64,000 bases of DNA, taken from positions 62,001 through 126,000 of the forward strand of contig NZ_FOKF01000002.1 in the NCBI RefSeq assembly GCF_900111995.1, in the 5' to 3' direction. The position numbers and the translations under genes were made by a program. The notes under the pieces were generated by a model. That model saw only the letters and a list, made by a program, of their open reading frames with translations. It had not been told where the DNA came from and did no database searches. Below, one piece after another: positions 46,458-55,627 of the stretch. Numbering within the stretch: the first letter of the stretch is position 1; every line of letters begins with the position of its first letter. Source of the stretch: Collimonas sp. OK607. GTDB lineage: Bacteria; Pseudomonadota; Gammaproteobacteria; Burkholderiales; Burkholderiaceae_D.

Positions 46458-47958
46458 AGCCGTGCCCCGGCGTAGCTGGTCGGCCTGGTCAACCTGGTAT
46501 AGCCAGTTACTGTCCTGGCTGTTGCCGCATACGCTGCTGGGGCGGCTCTCGGTAGTCATGGTGTTTGGCGTGCTGGTGACGCAATTGGCCGGGGGTTTGA
46601 TCTGGTCTGCGCAGTTGCGCAGCAAGGCGGAAATCGAAACGAAGACTGCAGCCCAGCATCTGGCCCACACCGCGGCCAGCGCGATCCGTTTTTTCATGAG
46701 CCTGCCGGCAAACTATCGGCCGATCCTGATCCAGCAATTACGTGAGATGGGCGGCACCCGGTTTTTTGTGAACACCAACGACGGCCCCGTCACCATTCAC
46801 AAAATTGCCGACAATCCCCTTGCCAACATGGCGCTGACCGATATCGGCGCGACATTGAAAACGGATCTGCCTTTCCTGCCCGGATTCCGGCTGGCGTTTG
46901 CCTGGCCCGACGATCTGATGGTGTCGCCAGAAGGTTTGCAGGTTGCGGATTTGCCGGACAGCTGGGTCCAGCATACGCTGTTGATCAAGCCGAATCCGGC
47001 GCCGGTGCTGGTAATCCAGACCGAGCTTGAACCTGGCAACTGGTTATACCTGGCTGCCCTTATGCCGAACCCTTATTTCCTCGATAGCGATAATCCCTTG
47101 TCGCCGGAACGGTTGCTGTTGCAAGGCGTGTCGCTGGCCACTGTGCTATTGCTGTCGATCCTGGTGGTGCGCTGGACCACGCGCCCGCTGGCGGCGTTAT
47201 CGGACGCTGCCGAAGCATTCGGCAAAGGCGAGACCGCGCCCGAACTACCCGAAACCGGTAGCCGCGAATTTATCAAGACCGCACGCGCTTTCCGCGCGAT
47301 GCGCGAGCGCATCAAGCGTTATCTGGATGACCGCGAGCGTTTGTTCGTCTCTATCTCACATGATTTGCGGACGCCGATCACGCGCCTGAAGTTGCGTACC
47401 GAATTGCTGGATGATGAGGAGCTGCGCAGCGAATTCCATGAAGACCTGGATGAGCTCGACATGATGGTGAAGGGCGCTTTGCAATCGGTCAAGGATAGCG
47501 ATATCCATGAAAACCGCACCGAGGTAAAACTTGACGCGCTGATCTTGCGCATGATCCGCGACGCCCGCATGGCAGGGCATGAGGTGGCGTTCAGCGAATC
47601 AGGGTTGACGGTGATGGCAAAGCCGCTGGCGCTCAAGCGCGCTATCGGCAACTTGTTCGACAACGCCTTGCACTACGGTGAAAAAGTCGAAATCGCGGTG
47701 ACTGCGATTACCGACGAGTCAGGCAACGAAATCCAGATCCAGATTCGCGATCATGGCCCCGGCGTGCCCGAAGAAGCCCTGCATAGCTTGTTTGATCCAT
47801 ACACCCGGCTGGAGCATGGCCGCGACCAGAATGCCGGCGGCATGGGACTGGGCCTGGGTATCGCACGCAATATCGTGCAAGCCCATGGCGGCGAACTGCA
47901 GTTGCACAACCACATCGATGGCGGCCTGGTGGCAACCATCGTCCTGCCTGCGAGTTAG
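46420..47958 (+). CDS. sensor histidine kinase
   Basis: A 512-residue inner-membrane kinase. Two transmembrane segments (residues about 40-62 and 233-250) flank a periplasmic domain of about 170 residues. A HAMP linker (RWTTRPLAALSDAAEAF) is followed by the H box SISHDLRTP (His314), the N box GNLFDNALHYG and the G box GGMGLGLGIARN. An ATG five codons in (46435) is another possible start. The periplasmic domain probably reads the sugar-loaded binding protein encoded two genes upstream. Confidence 0.93.
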   Translation: MYSLPMWPLRKSEAVPRRSWSAWSTWYSQLLSWLLPHTLLGRLSVVMVFGVLVTQLAGGLIWSAQLRSKAEIETKTAAQHLAHTAASAIRFFMSLPANYRPILIQQLREMGGTRFFVNTNDGPVTIHKIADNPLANMALTDIGATLKTDLPFLPGFRLAFAWPDDLMVSPEGLQVADLPDSWVQHTLLIKPNPAPVLVIQTELEPGNWLYLAALMPNPYFLDSDNPLSPERLLLQGVSLATVLLLSILVVRWTTRPLAALSDAAEAFGKGETAPELPETGSREFIKTARAFRAMRERIKRYLDDRERLFVSISHDLRTPITRLKLRTELLDDEELRSEFHEDLDELDMMVKGALQSVKDSDIHENRTEVKLDALILRMIRDARMAGHEVAFSESGLTVMAKPLALKRAIGNLFDNALHYGEKVEIAVTAITDESGNEIQIQIRDHGPGVPEEALHSLFDPYTRLEHGRDQNAGGMGLGLGIARNIVQAHGGELQLHNHIDGGLVATIVLPAS

Positions 47959-48008
47959 TCCAGCAGGTCTGAGAAGCTCTTTGCAACGGACAACCAGAAC
48001 TAACTAAC

Positions 48009-48064
48009 CGGGGTCAGAGTGAACTTTCGGTATGGTTCACCGCCGAAACTTCACTCTGACCCCG
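48009..48064. repeat. REP-like hairpin with GGGGTCAGAGT arms, copy 1
   Basis: CGGGGTCAGAGTGAA-C-TTTCGG pairs with CCGAAA-C-TTCACTCTGACCCCG across a 12-base loop, 21 of 22 positions. It lies 51 bp after the kinase gene. GGGGTCAGAGT elements are dispersed repeats in many betaproteobacteria. Confidence 0.85.
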
Positions 48065-48149
48065 CTTAGTGGACCACGGAGCAGGAGTCGTAAAACGCAA
48101 AGATACAAACCTGCGATAAGTGGATTGCCGTTCTCCGAACCCGTGATGT

Positions 48150-48194
48150 GGGGTCAGAGTCAAGTTTCGCGATAAGGCCTGCGAAAGTTGACCG
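48150..48194. repeat. REP-like element, truncated copy 2
   Basis: The same GGGGTCAGAGT opening is followed by GTCAA-G-TTTCGC and GCGAAA-G-TTGAC, a shorter stem. The terminal CTCTGACCCC arm is lost. Confidence 0.7.
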
Positions 48195-48227
48195 CCCCCA
48201 GATCACTACGTCGTCGATCAGGCTGCC

Positions 48228-49130
48228 CTACAAACCGAAACTATAGTTTTTCGCAACGTGCAAAGCCGCCTCGCGCAGGTCATGCGCCAGTTCCGAGCGG
48301 ATGCCGCCGCTTGGGTAGGCGAGTACGTATTTGTAAGTGATGTCGGCCTTGAACGGACGCGTGATGACGCCGTGAGGGCGCCAGATCTTGGCCGCAAACG
48401 GCTCGACGATCGCCACGCCGAAGCCATTCGCAACCATCGCGTACCGAGTGTGCGAAGTATGCGTCTGAATCGTGTAATTGGGACGGATCGCGGCCGTTTT
48501 CAATGTCGATAACTCGCGGTCATAGGATTGTGCGCTGTTGGGCATCCAGCCGATCACGTTTTCGCCGTCAAGATCTTCGGGCAGGATGATTTCTTTTTGC
48601 GCCAGCGGATGGGTCGCGAGCATCGCGCACAGCATGGTTGCTTCCATGATCGGCTCGACCTCGATGCCGGCAAATGGCGGAAACGCCAGGCTCAGCGCCA
48701 TGTCGACCTTGAGATCTTGCAGGCTGACCAGGATCTCGGGCACGCTGCAGCTATCGATCTTGACCGAGACATCCGGATGCTGTTTAAAGAAGCGTTGCAA
48801 TATCTCGGGCAGCAAAGTGGTGGATAACACCGGCAGGCAGGCAATGGTGAGACCTTCCGGCGCTTCGTGGCGAATGCTACCGGCCACTTGCATCAGCCGC
48901 TCCAGACCTAGGAAATTTTCTTCAACCGCCTTATAAAAACGCACGCCGGCGTTGGTCGGCTCCAGGCGACCTTTGGCGCGGTTGAACAGACGGAAACCGA
49001 GGTCTTCCTCTAAATCGGCAATCAGCCTGCTGATTGCCGGCTGGGTTACATGCATGCGGCGGGCGGCAGACACGCTGGTGCCGGAAATCATGAGTGAGCG
49101 GAAGGCTTCGATTTGTCTGAAACGGATCAT
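48228..49130 (-). CDS. LysR-family transcriptional regulator
   Basis: A 300-residue regulator with an N-terminal winged helix (FRQIEAFRSLMISGTSVSAARRMHVTQPAISR) and a LysR effector domain. It resembles the branch of NocR/OccR-like regulators by its helix-turn-helix, but no divergent metabolic gene is adjacent, and the upstream region holds no gene. The target is unknown. Confidence 0.9.
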   Translation of the reverse strand: MIRFRQIEAFRSLMISGTSVSAARRMHVTQPAISRLIADLEEDLGFRLFNRAKGRLEPTNAGVRFYKAVEENFLGLERLMQVAGSIRHEAPEGLTIACLPVLSTTLLPEILQRFFKQHPDVSVKIDSCSVPEILVSLQDLKVDMALSLAFPPFAGIEVEPIMEATMLCAMLATHPLAQKEIILPEDLDGENVIGWMPNSAQSYDRELSTLKTAAIRPNYTIQTHTSHTRYAMVANGFGVAIVEPFAAKIWRPHGVITRPFKADITYKYVLAYPSGGIRSELAHDLREAALHVAKNYSFGL

Positions 49131-49577
49131 GGTCTTGTATCAATGCAGAGTGCTGTCTCGTGCGCACCTGAGGCTATATAACAAACTGCTATGGTGCATA
49201 CGAATTTGTGAGTGGACATCATATTCCATTCTTGTAACACTGTCTGCATTGGAGATATGGTATTTGGCGCTGCCGACAATACCGGTCTTACGAAGAATTA
49301 CGCTGAATAACATTCAATGCTATGCAGTAAGCGGACAGACGGATCTACGCTGTCATCTGCACGAACGAATTCTGGTTATGTCCAGATTTGCCCACAAGGC
49401 GCCCTGTATTAAGAGATTTCGAGGCCCTCACGAGGTGGCTTTCGGATCCTGGGGTTAAGCTGAGCCGCCAAGGCCGCAACTCTGTCGATCACTGTTTCTT
49501 CTGGTTTGCCCCGTCTGGAATTCCCACTACTTCCGTACTTCGCTTTTTCTATTCTTAGCTATCCTCCGCAATTTTAG
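49131..49577. other. non-coding region without recognisable features
   Basis: No convincing gene, repeat or terminator is seen in these 447 bases. Composition is mixed and AT content is moderate. It may hold remnants of a lost gene, but no similarity was recognised. Confidence 0.5.
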
Positions 49578-50003
49578 TTAGCGGATAAAGTAGCCTGAAA
49601 CTTTCCAGCTGCCGTCTTTTTCACGCATCGGCGTGATGGTTTCAACCGCGGATTTTTTGTTTTCGAACTGGGTTTCGTACTGGATCACCACGTATTCGCC
49701 ATCGGGTGCGCCGGGAAGGGTGGTCGCATATTCCGTGCTTTTCAGTTCACGCGTCTTGACCGAGCCCAGCGGCGCCCTTAACGAACGGATGCCGGTTTCC
49801 CACGTGTTTTTTGCGATGCCGGTCTTAAAGAATGTGCCGGCGCGTTCCCAGCTCTCGCCATACTTGCCGGCATCGGTTAACGACACCCAACTGGTAGCTG
49901 CGGCTTGGGCTTGCTTTATTAGTTCGGCTTGCTGGTCTGCGGCGAAGGAGGGCGTGGTGGATGTCAGCAGCACGGCGGCAACTAGTGTCAGTATGGTTTT
50001 CAT
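49578..50003 (-). CDS. periplasmic DUF4019-family protein
   Basis: A 141-residue secreted protein, start MKTILTLVAAVLLTSTTPSFA at 50003 with a signal peptide ending near residue 21. The body (AATSWVSLTDAGKYGESWERAGTFFK, then SVKTRELKSTEYATTLPGAPDGEYVVIQYETQF) matches DUF4019, whose function is unknown. Upstream in-frame codons overlap the divergent Fur-box region and are not coding. GGGGGAAACGG precedes the ATG. Confidence 0.8.
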   Translation of the reverse strand: MKTILTLVAAVLLTSTTPSFAADQQAELIKQAQAAATSWVSLTDAGKYGESWERAGTFFKTGIAKNTWETGIRSLRAPLGSVKTRELKSTEYATTLPGAPDGEYVVIQYETQFENKKSAVETITPMREKDGSWKVSGYFIR

Positions 50004-50179
50004 TTTCCGTTTCCCCCTGGATGAAATTTCAACAGGTCGCGCAGATGGGCATATGCCTTGCCGATACGCTCTGATCATAGGGGTTGCCACGGCTATTTGC
50101 AATGCACCTGAATTGCCTATGCCGCCCGGTAACGAACTGCAGCAGCGAAATCGAAAAAACAACATTTTCAGGGTTTGTG

Positions 50180-50208
50180 TTGACTCGTATAATGAGAATC
50201 ATTACTAT
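50180..50208 (+). promoter_or_regulatory. sigma-70 promoter of the TonB receptor gene
   Basis: TTGACT (50180-50185) and TACTAT (50203-50208) are separated by 17 bases. The Fur box lies across the spacer and the -10 element, as in iron-repressed promoters. Confidence 0.65.
50188..50206. promoter_or_regulatory. Fur box
   Basis: TATAATGAGAATCATTACT matches the 19-bp Fur consensus GATAATGATAATCATTATC at 15 positions and covers the promoter of the broken TonB receptor gene, so iron repression is expected. Confidence 0.8.
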
Positions 50209-50323
50209 TTGTGGCTTATCGTAACCGACCGACCGCCAGCCAGTATCTCCCGTTCCCGACCATGTCGCGTAGCAATAGAACAGCCAGTGCGAACATGAAT
50301 TGCGTATCAGGAGAATAAACCGC

Positions 50324-52441
50324 ATGGCAGCCCTCGAATTTCCCCGGACTTTGACCACCCCGCGCTTGAAGTGCTCTGCTGCCGTCACCTTGGCGCTGGC
50401 AGTATTTACCGTGCCGGCGACGCTGCACGCGTAGCAAACTGACGCTGCTGCCGCTGAAGAGCATACGCTGGAATCTATCCAGGTCAGCGGCGACTGGCTA
50501 GGCACCGGCCTGCAAAGCAGCGTAAAGCGCTATCCCGGTGCGCGTACGGTGATCAAGAAAGAAGATATCGAGGATTCCGGCGCTTCCAGCATCGGCGACG
50601 TGATGCGCCGCATTCCCGGCGTACAGGTGAGCGACAACTCTAGTTCCGCCGGCAGTTCCGTCTCGCTGAATATCGGCGTGCGCGGCCTGGCAGGGCGCTT
50701 CTCGCCACGCTCCACGGTACTGCTCGACGGTATTCCGCTGGCGGTTGCACCGTATGGCCAGCCGCAGCTATCGTTTGCGCCGGTCAGCCTGGACAACATC
50801 GAATCGATTGACGTCGTACGCGGTGCCGGCTCGGTCCGCTTCGGCCCCCAGAACGTCGGCGGGATCATCAATTTCAAGACCCGTTCGATTCCGACCGAAC
50901 CGGGCTTCAATGGCGACGCCACCGTGCGCACCAACAACTACACCGAGGCAGGCGGCGCCAATCGCCAGTACAGTGCCTTCGTCGGCAGCCAGCTCGATAA
51001 CGGTCTCGGCCTGGCAGTTCTGTATTCCGGCGTCGATGGCTCCGGCTGGCGCGCCAACAGCGGTGAAACGGTCAACGATTTCGCGCTGAAATTCCGCTAT
51101 CAACTGACCCCGAGTTCCGAGATCTACGGCAAGCTGTCGTACTACGATGTACGTTCGCAGACCCCGGGAGGCCTGACAGCCGCGCAATACGCGGCCAACC
51201 CGTTCCAGAACACCCGGCCAACCGACTTCTGGAGTGGTACCCGCAAAGGCGCCGACATCGGTTACCTGAATACGATTTCCGATACCCGGGAATTCGAGAT
51301 CCGCACTTATTACAACGAGAGCTTCCGTCAAAGTACGCTGATCAACGGCAAGGTCCTCGGCCATCAGCCGCGCACTTACCAGACGCTGGGGATCGAGCCG
51401 CGCTATACGCAACGCTTCAACTTCGGCGGCAGCACCAACGATGTGACGGTCGGCTATCGCTATATCCGTGAAACCGGCAATGACGTGGTGTACAACACAT
51501 CGGTAGCAACCGGGATCGCTACGCCGCCGTCCAGCTCTTTCGATAATTTCACCGGCGCCCACGCGGTCTACATCGACGACAAGATTTCGCTTGGCGACTG
51601 GCGCATTACGCCCGGCATCCGCTACGAACATATCCGTTCGACCCGTACCGACGTCCTCAACGGCCCGGTATTCCCGATCGATAACAACAAGCCCCTGCCG
51701 TCGATCAGCGTGGCTTACCTGCTGAACCAGTACCTGACGTTGTTCAGCAACTACAGCACCTCATTCGGCCCGGTCCAGAATACTCAGCTGAATGCGGCCA
51801 TCGTCGGCAATCCGCTGGTGCCGGAATTGGCGAAGACCGCTGAAATCGGCGCGCGCTGGAAGAGCCGTCAGCTGTCGGCCGAGATCACCGCTTTCGACAT
51901 CCGTTTCGACAACCAGATCCAACAGGTAGCAGGCAGCTCGCCGGCAGTGTTCCAGAATATCGGCGCCACCCGTCACGATGGGATCGAGACTGCGATCGAC
52001 TATGCCTTTGACAAGGCGGGTGTATTGGCCGGTCTGAATCTTTACGCAAACTACACCTACACCCGCGCGTTGCAGAAATCCGGCCCGACCGCTGGCCTCG
52101 ACGTGCCGTTCTACTCGCGCAATACCGACACCATCGGCGCCCGTTATGCGATCGGCGCCTGGGGCTTCGATCTGTCGACTACGCATCAAAGCCGGCAGTT
52201 TGCCGATAACGCCAACACCATTGCCGAAAGCGCGAATGGCGGCAACGGCGAGATTCCCGGTTTTCGCACCTGGAATGCGCAAGTCAACTGGAAAGTGCCG
52301 GGTTTGAAGGGGACAGAGCTGCTGGCCGGAGTCAATAACCTGACCGACAAGCGTTATTTCACGCGCACTACCGATTCGAATATCGGCAAGCTGGTTGGTG
52401 CGCCACGCATGGTGTACGTGCAGGGACGTGTTGCTTTCTGA
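50324..52441 (+). pseudogene. TonB-dependent siderophore-type receptor, interrupted by an amber codon
   Basis: The frame starts at ATG 50324 behind AGGAGA (8 nt) and encodes a signal peptide ending ATLHA. Codon 37 is then TAG (50432-50434), exactly at the cleavage site, where CAG would be expected. After it the frame is intact for 668 codons: plug (SGASSIGDVMRRIPGVQVSD, GVRGLAGRFSPRSTVLLDG), a FecA-like barrel and a C-terminal aromatic end (VQGRVAF). Internal starts would lack a signal peptide and could not reach the outer membrane. A single base change (C to T), amber suppression or a sequencing error could explain it. A Fur box controls the gene. Confidence 0.85.
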
Positions 52442-52466
52442 TATCTGGAGACTGTTGTGCAGGACG

Positions 52467-52495
52467 AAAAATGGAAGCTGCGGGCTTCCATTTTT
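52467..52495 (+). terminator. rho-independent terminator after the TonB receptor gene
   Basis: AAAAATGGAAGC and GCTTCCATTTTT form a perfect 12-bp stem with the 5-base loop TGCGG, ending in a T tract. It is 26 bp after the receptor stop. Confidence 0.9.
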
Positions 52496-52521
52496 ATTTG
52501 CAGCTATTTGTTTTCGATGCG

Positions 52522-52544
52522 ATCTACCTACTGCGTAGGTAGAT
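52522..52544. promoter_or_regulatory. inverted repeat upstream of the sulfite dehydrogenase-type genes
   Basis: ATCTACCTA and TAGGTAGAT form a perfect 9-bp dyad with centre CTGCG, 159 bp before the molybdoenzyme start. It may be an operator. Confidence 0.4.
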
Positions 52545-52702
52545 ATCAGCTTTGCAATTTGCTTTACGGCTCCGCGCTATCGTACTAAAGTTCTTGTCAT
52601 ATTACTTGATGAAAAACGAGCTGAACCGGCCGCACCGCAGCAATTTTTGATGGCAGGTCAGCTCTCACAACTACAACAATGTTGATATCGCGGGAGACTG
52701 TC

Positions 52703-53938
52703 ATGAAATCCGATGAAGGCAATGCCACATCCAGCCGTCGCAAATTTTTGCAGAATGCCGGGCTAGCTGCCGGCTCACTGGCGCTGGCGCCGTTGCACAG
52801 CATTGCGGCCGCCACCACCACCAGCATACCGGTAGACAACGGCGAACGAGACTTGGTCGCGTATCCGCAAAAACGTCCGTTGATGCGGATCACAACGCGT
52901 CCGCCGCATCTTGAAACGCCTTTCAGCGCGTTCAACGAAGGGCCGCTTACCGCGAACGATGCATTTTTCGTGCGCTACCACCTGGCCAATATCCCTACCT
53001 CGATTGATGCAAACACCTATCGGTTAAAGATCAGCGGCCGGGTCACGCGCGAACTGTCGCTGTCGCTGGCTGAACTGAAGGCGATTGCGCCGGCGGTCGA
53101 AGTGGTGGCGGTCAACCAGTGTTCCGGCAACAGCCGCGCATTTTCAACGCCGCGCGTGTTCGGTGCGCAGCTCGGCAACGGCTCCATGGGAAATGCGCGC
53201 TGGGTCGGCGTGCCGTTGAAGGCGGTGCTGGAGCATGCCGGAGTGCTGGCCGACGCCAAACAGGTGAGCTTCAACGGACTGGATCAGCCAGTACTGCCAA
53301 CCACGCCGGATTTCATCAAGGCGCTCGATATCGATCACGCCCTTAGCGGCGAACCGATCATCGCCTGGTCCATGAACGGCGCCGATATTCCTTTCTTGAA
53401 CGGCTATCCGATCAAGCTGATCGTACCCGGTTATTTCGGCACGTATTGGGTCAAGCATCTGAATGAAATCGAAGTGCTGGACCATGTCTACGACGGCTTT
53501 TTCATGGCCACCGCGTATCGCGTTCCTGACAACGACTGCATGTGTGTGACGCCCGGAACAGCGCCAGGAAAAACACGGCCGATTTCGCGTTTGAAGGTAC
53601 GCTCCTTCATCACCAGTCTGCATGATGGCTCGGTGGTCCGCGCCGGGCGCCGGGTTGAACTGAAAGGGATTGCTTTCGATGGCGGCAGCGGCATCAAAGC
53701 TGTCGATATTTCGGCTGACGGCGGCCAGACATGGAAGGCCGCGGTGCTGGGCAAAGATCTTGGAAAATACTCGTTCCGCGAATGGCGCTTCGGCATCACG
53801 CCGTCGCGCAAGGGAGAGTTGCAGCTGATGGTAAGGGCGACCGCGCAGAGTGGTGAAATCCAACCGCCCGAAGCTACCTGGAATCCTGCAGGTTATGCGC
53901 GCAACGTGATCGAAACCACAAAAATAAGCGTTGCTTAG
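52703..53938 (+). CDS. sorA: sulfite dehydrogenase-type molybdopterin enzyme (SorA-like)
   Basis: A 411-residue sulfite oxidase-family protein. A Tat-like leader SRRKFLQNAGLAAGSLALAP (residues 11-30) indicates folded export. The molybdenum-binding cysteine is Cys140 in VNQCSGNSR, and a C-terminal dimerisation domain (GGSGIKAVDISADGGQTW) is present. No haem motif occurs in the polypeptide. With the cytochrome encoded 9 bp downstream it resembles the SorAB sulfite:cytochrome c oxidoreductase. GGGAG precedes the ATG. Sulfite is the likely but unproven substrate. Confidence 0.82.
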   Translation: MKSDEGNATSSRRKFLQNAGLAAGSLALAPLHSIAAATTTSIPVDNGERDLVAYPQKRPLMRITTRPPHLETPFSAFNEGPLTANDAFFVRYHLANIPTSIDANTYRLKISGRVTRELSLSLAELKAIAPAVEVVAVNQCSGNSRAFSTPRVFGAQLGNGSMGNARWVGVPLKAVLEHAGVLADAKQVSFNGLDQPVLPTTPDFIKALDIDHALSGEPIIAWSMNGADIPFLNGYPIKLIVPGYFGTYWVKHLNEIEVLDHVYDGFFMATAYRVPDNDCMCVTPGTAPGKTRPISRLKVRSFITSLHDGSVVRAGRRVELKGIAFDGGSGIKAVDISADGGQTWKAAVLGKDLGKYSFREWRFGITPSRKGELQLMVRATAQSGEIQPPEATWNPAGYARNVIETTKISVA

Positions 53939-53947
53939 GAGATCGCC

Positions 53948-54283
53948 ATGAACTACGTAAAAACGATGGTTGCCGGCGTCCTGTTTGGCGCAGCTGCGAT
54001 TGCATCGGCAGCACCCTTGAGCATTACGCTACCGCAGGAAACGGCCCAGCTCAAGCCTTCCACGCATCCGGGTTATGTGGTCGCCACGCAAATGTGCGCG
54101 ATCTGCCATTCTGCCGACTACATCAACCAGCAGCCTGGCAAGATGACTCTGACGCAATGGACTGCGGAGGTGGCGAAAATGCAGCACGCATATGGCGCGC
54201 CCCTGAGCGATGAGCAGGTTAAGCAGATTGGAGAATATCTGGCGATTACCTATGGTAGTGAAAAGCCGGCGGCAGCGCCGTAA
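53948..54283 (+). CDS. sorB: periplasmic cytochrome c partner (SorB-like)
   Basis: A 111-residue monohaem cytochrome c with a signal peptide (residues 1-21) and one haem site CAICH (Cys50, Cys53, His54). Met66 in GKMTLTQW is a candidate sixth ligand. It lies 9 bp after the molybdoenzyme gene, with GGAG before the ATG, and would take its electrons into the respiratory chain. Confidence 0.85.
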   Translation: MNYVKTMVAGVLFGAAAIASAAPLSITLPQETAQLKPSTHPGYVVATQMCAICHSADYINQQPGKMTLTQWTAEVAKMQHAYGAPLSDEQVKQIGEYLAITYGSEKPAAAP

Positions 54284-54365
54284 GCTGCGCCGGCTGTGAG
54301 TCTCGATCGTTTGTGCAATTCGGATGAAGTGCGCAAGCGGATCGCTTCGATTACTCGATTATTGT

Positions 54366-55481
54366 TTACGCTTCAGTCAGCGCCGGGTAATCGGTATACC
54401 CGTGCTCACCCTCACCGCCATACAACGGCGCATCGGTAAAGGGTACATTCAACGGCAGGTTGTGCTGCAAGCGATATACCAGATCCGGATTGGTGATGAA
54501 GGCGCGGCCGAAAGCGACCAGGTCGCCGTGCCCGCTGGCGATGGCTTCGCGCGCCATCATGCGGTCGTAGCCGTTGTTCACCAGCCAGGCGCCGTCAAAA
54601 CGTTGATGCAGTGCTTCGTAGTCAAACGGTGCGTTATCGCGCGGGCCGCCGGTGTGGCCTTCGACCACGTGCAGATAGGCCAGGCCAAACTGGTTGAGCT
54701 GTTCCACCAGATAGTTGAACAACGGTTGCGGCTGGCTTTCGCTGGAATCGTTGACTGGCGATACCGGTGAGAGGCGCACACCGACCCGGCCGCCGCCGAT
54801 TTCGGCACTGGTTGCGGCCACTACTTCCAACAGCAGGCGGCTGCGATTTTCAATGCTGCCGCCGTAGATGTCGGTACGGTGATTCGAGCCGTCACGCAGG
54901 AAACTGTCGAGCAGATAGCCGTGTGCACCGTGGATTTCAATGCCATCGAAACCGGCGTCCATGGCGCGCCGCGCCGTTTGGCGGAAGTCGTCGATTACGC
55001 CAGGGATGTCTGCCAGCGGCAGTTCACGCGGCACCGAGGTGTCGACATAACCTTCGCCGGGCACAAAGGTCTTGGCGTCGGCGCGGATTGCCGATGGCGC
55101 TACCGGCGCCTTGCCGTCCGGCTGGAAGGAGACATGCGACATGCGGCCGGTATGCCAGATTTGCACCACGATACGGCCGCCTTTTTCATGCACGGCATCG
55201 GTGATTTTTTTCCAGGCGGCGACTTGTTCCGGCGTATGCAGGCCAGGTGTGTTGGCATAACCCTGCGCCTGGGCTGAGACCTGAGTCGCTTCGGTTACGA
55301 TCAGGCCGGCCGATGCGCGCTGGGCGTAATATTTCAGGTTCAATTCATTCGGTACATTGCCTTCGCCGGCGCGGTTGCGGGTCAGCGGCGCCATTACAAT
55401 CCGGTTGGACACTTCGATGTCGCCAATGCGGGCGGGTTGGAACAGGCTGTCTTCGGTACGGGTTTCTGGGGTGCGGCTCAT
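54366..55481 (-). CDS. nemA: old yellow enzyme, NADH:flavin oxidoreductase (alkene reductase)
   Basis: A 371-residue FMN enzyme of the OYE family. N-terminal LFQPARIGDIEVSNRIVMAPLTRNRAGEGNVP, the FMN/substrate His pair in EIHGAHGYLLDSFL, and the R-x-S-P pattern RLSPVSPVND are typical of NemA. AGGA stands 6 nt before the second ATG (55481), which is preferred over the ATG at 55487. A TetR gene lies upstream in the same orientation, and both share an operator motif, as in the nemR-nemA pair that reacts to electrophiles. Confidence 0.9.
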   Translation of the reverse strand: MSRTPETRTEDSLFQPARIGDIEVSNRIVMAPLTRNRAGEGNVPNELNLKYYAQRASAGLIVTEATQVSAQAQGYANTPGLHTPEQVAAWKKITDAVHEKGGRIVVQIWHTGRMSHVSFQPDGKAPVAPSAIRADAKTFVPGEGYVDTSVPRELPLADIPGVIDDFRQTARRAMDAGFDGIEIHGAHGYLLDSFLRDGSNHRTDIYGGSIENRSRLLLEVVAATSAEIGGGRVGVRLSPVSPVNDSSESQPQPLFNYLVEQLNQFGLAYLHVVEGHTGGPRDNAPFDYEALHQRFDGAWLVNNGYDRMMAREAIASGHGDLVAFGRAFITNPDLVYRLQHNLPLNVPFTDAPLYGGEGEHGYTDYPALTEA

Positions 55482-55563
55482 GTGCATTCCTTCGTGAATA
55501 AATCGCTGTCAGGCGATTGGTGGTTTGACTTGCTGCTAAAAAAACTGCAATGCTAATTAATAA

Positions 55564-55582
55564 ATGACCGGTCGTCTCGGAT
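55564..55582. promoter_or_regulatory. TetR-family operator before the OYE gene
   Basis: ATGACCGGTCGTCTCGGAT shares 16 of 19 positions with the site before the TetR gene (56236). The reverse strand contains GAC-N5-GTC, a frequent TetR-type dyad. It lies 83 bp upstream of the OYE start. Confidence 0.65.
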
Positions 55583-55627
55583 TTGTTTTAATAAGAGAAT
55601 TCAATTCCTCCTGTAGCTTCTGTGACG

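Noticed and set aside
48952-49458. Plus-strand frame overlapping the LysR gene start and the gap beyond
   Set aside because: Half of it is antisense to the LysR gene, and the rest has no coding character.
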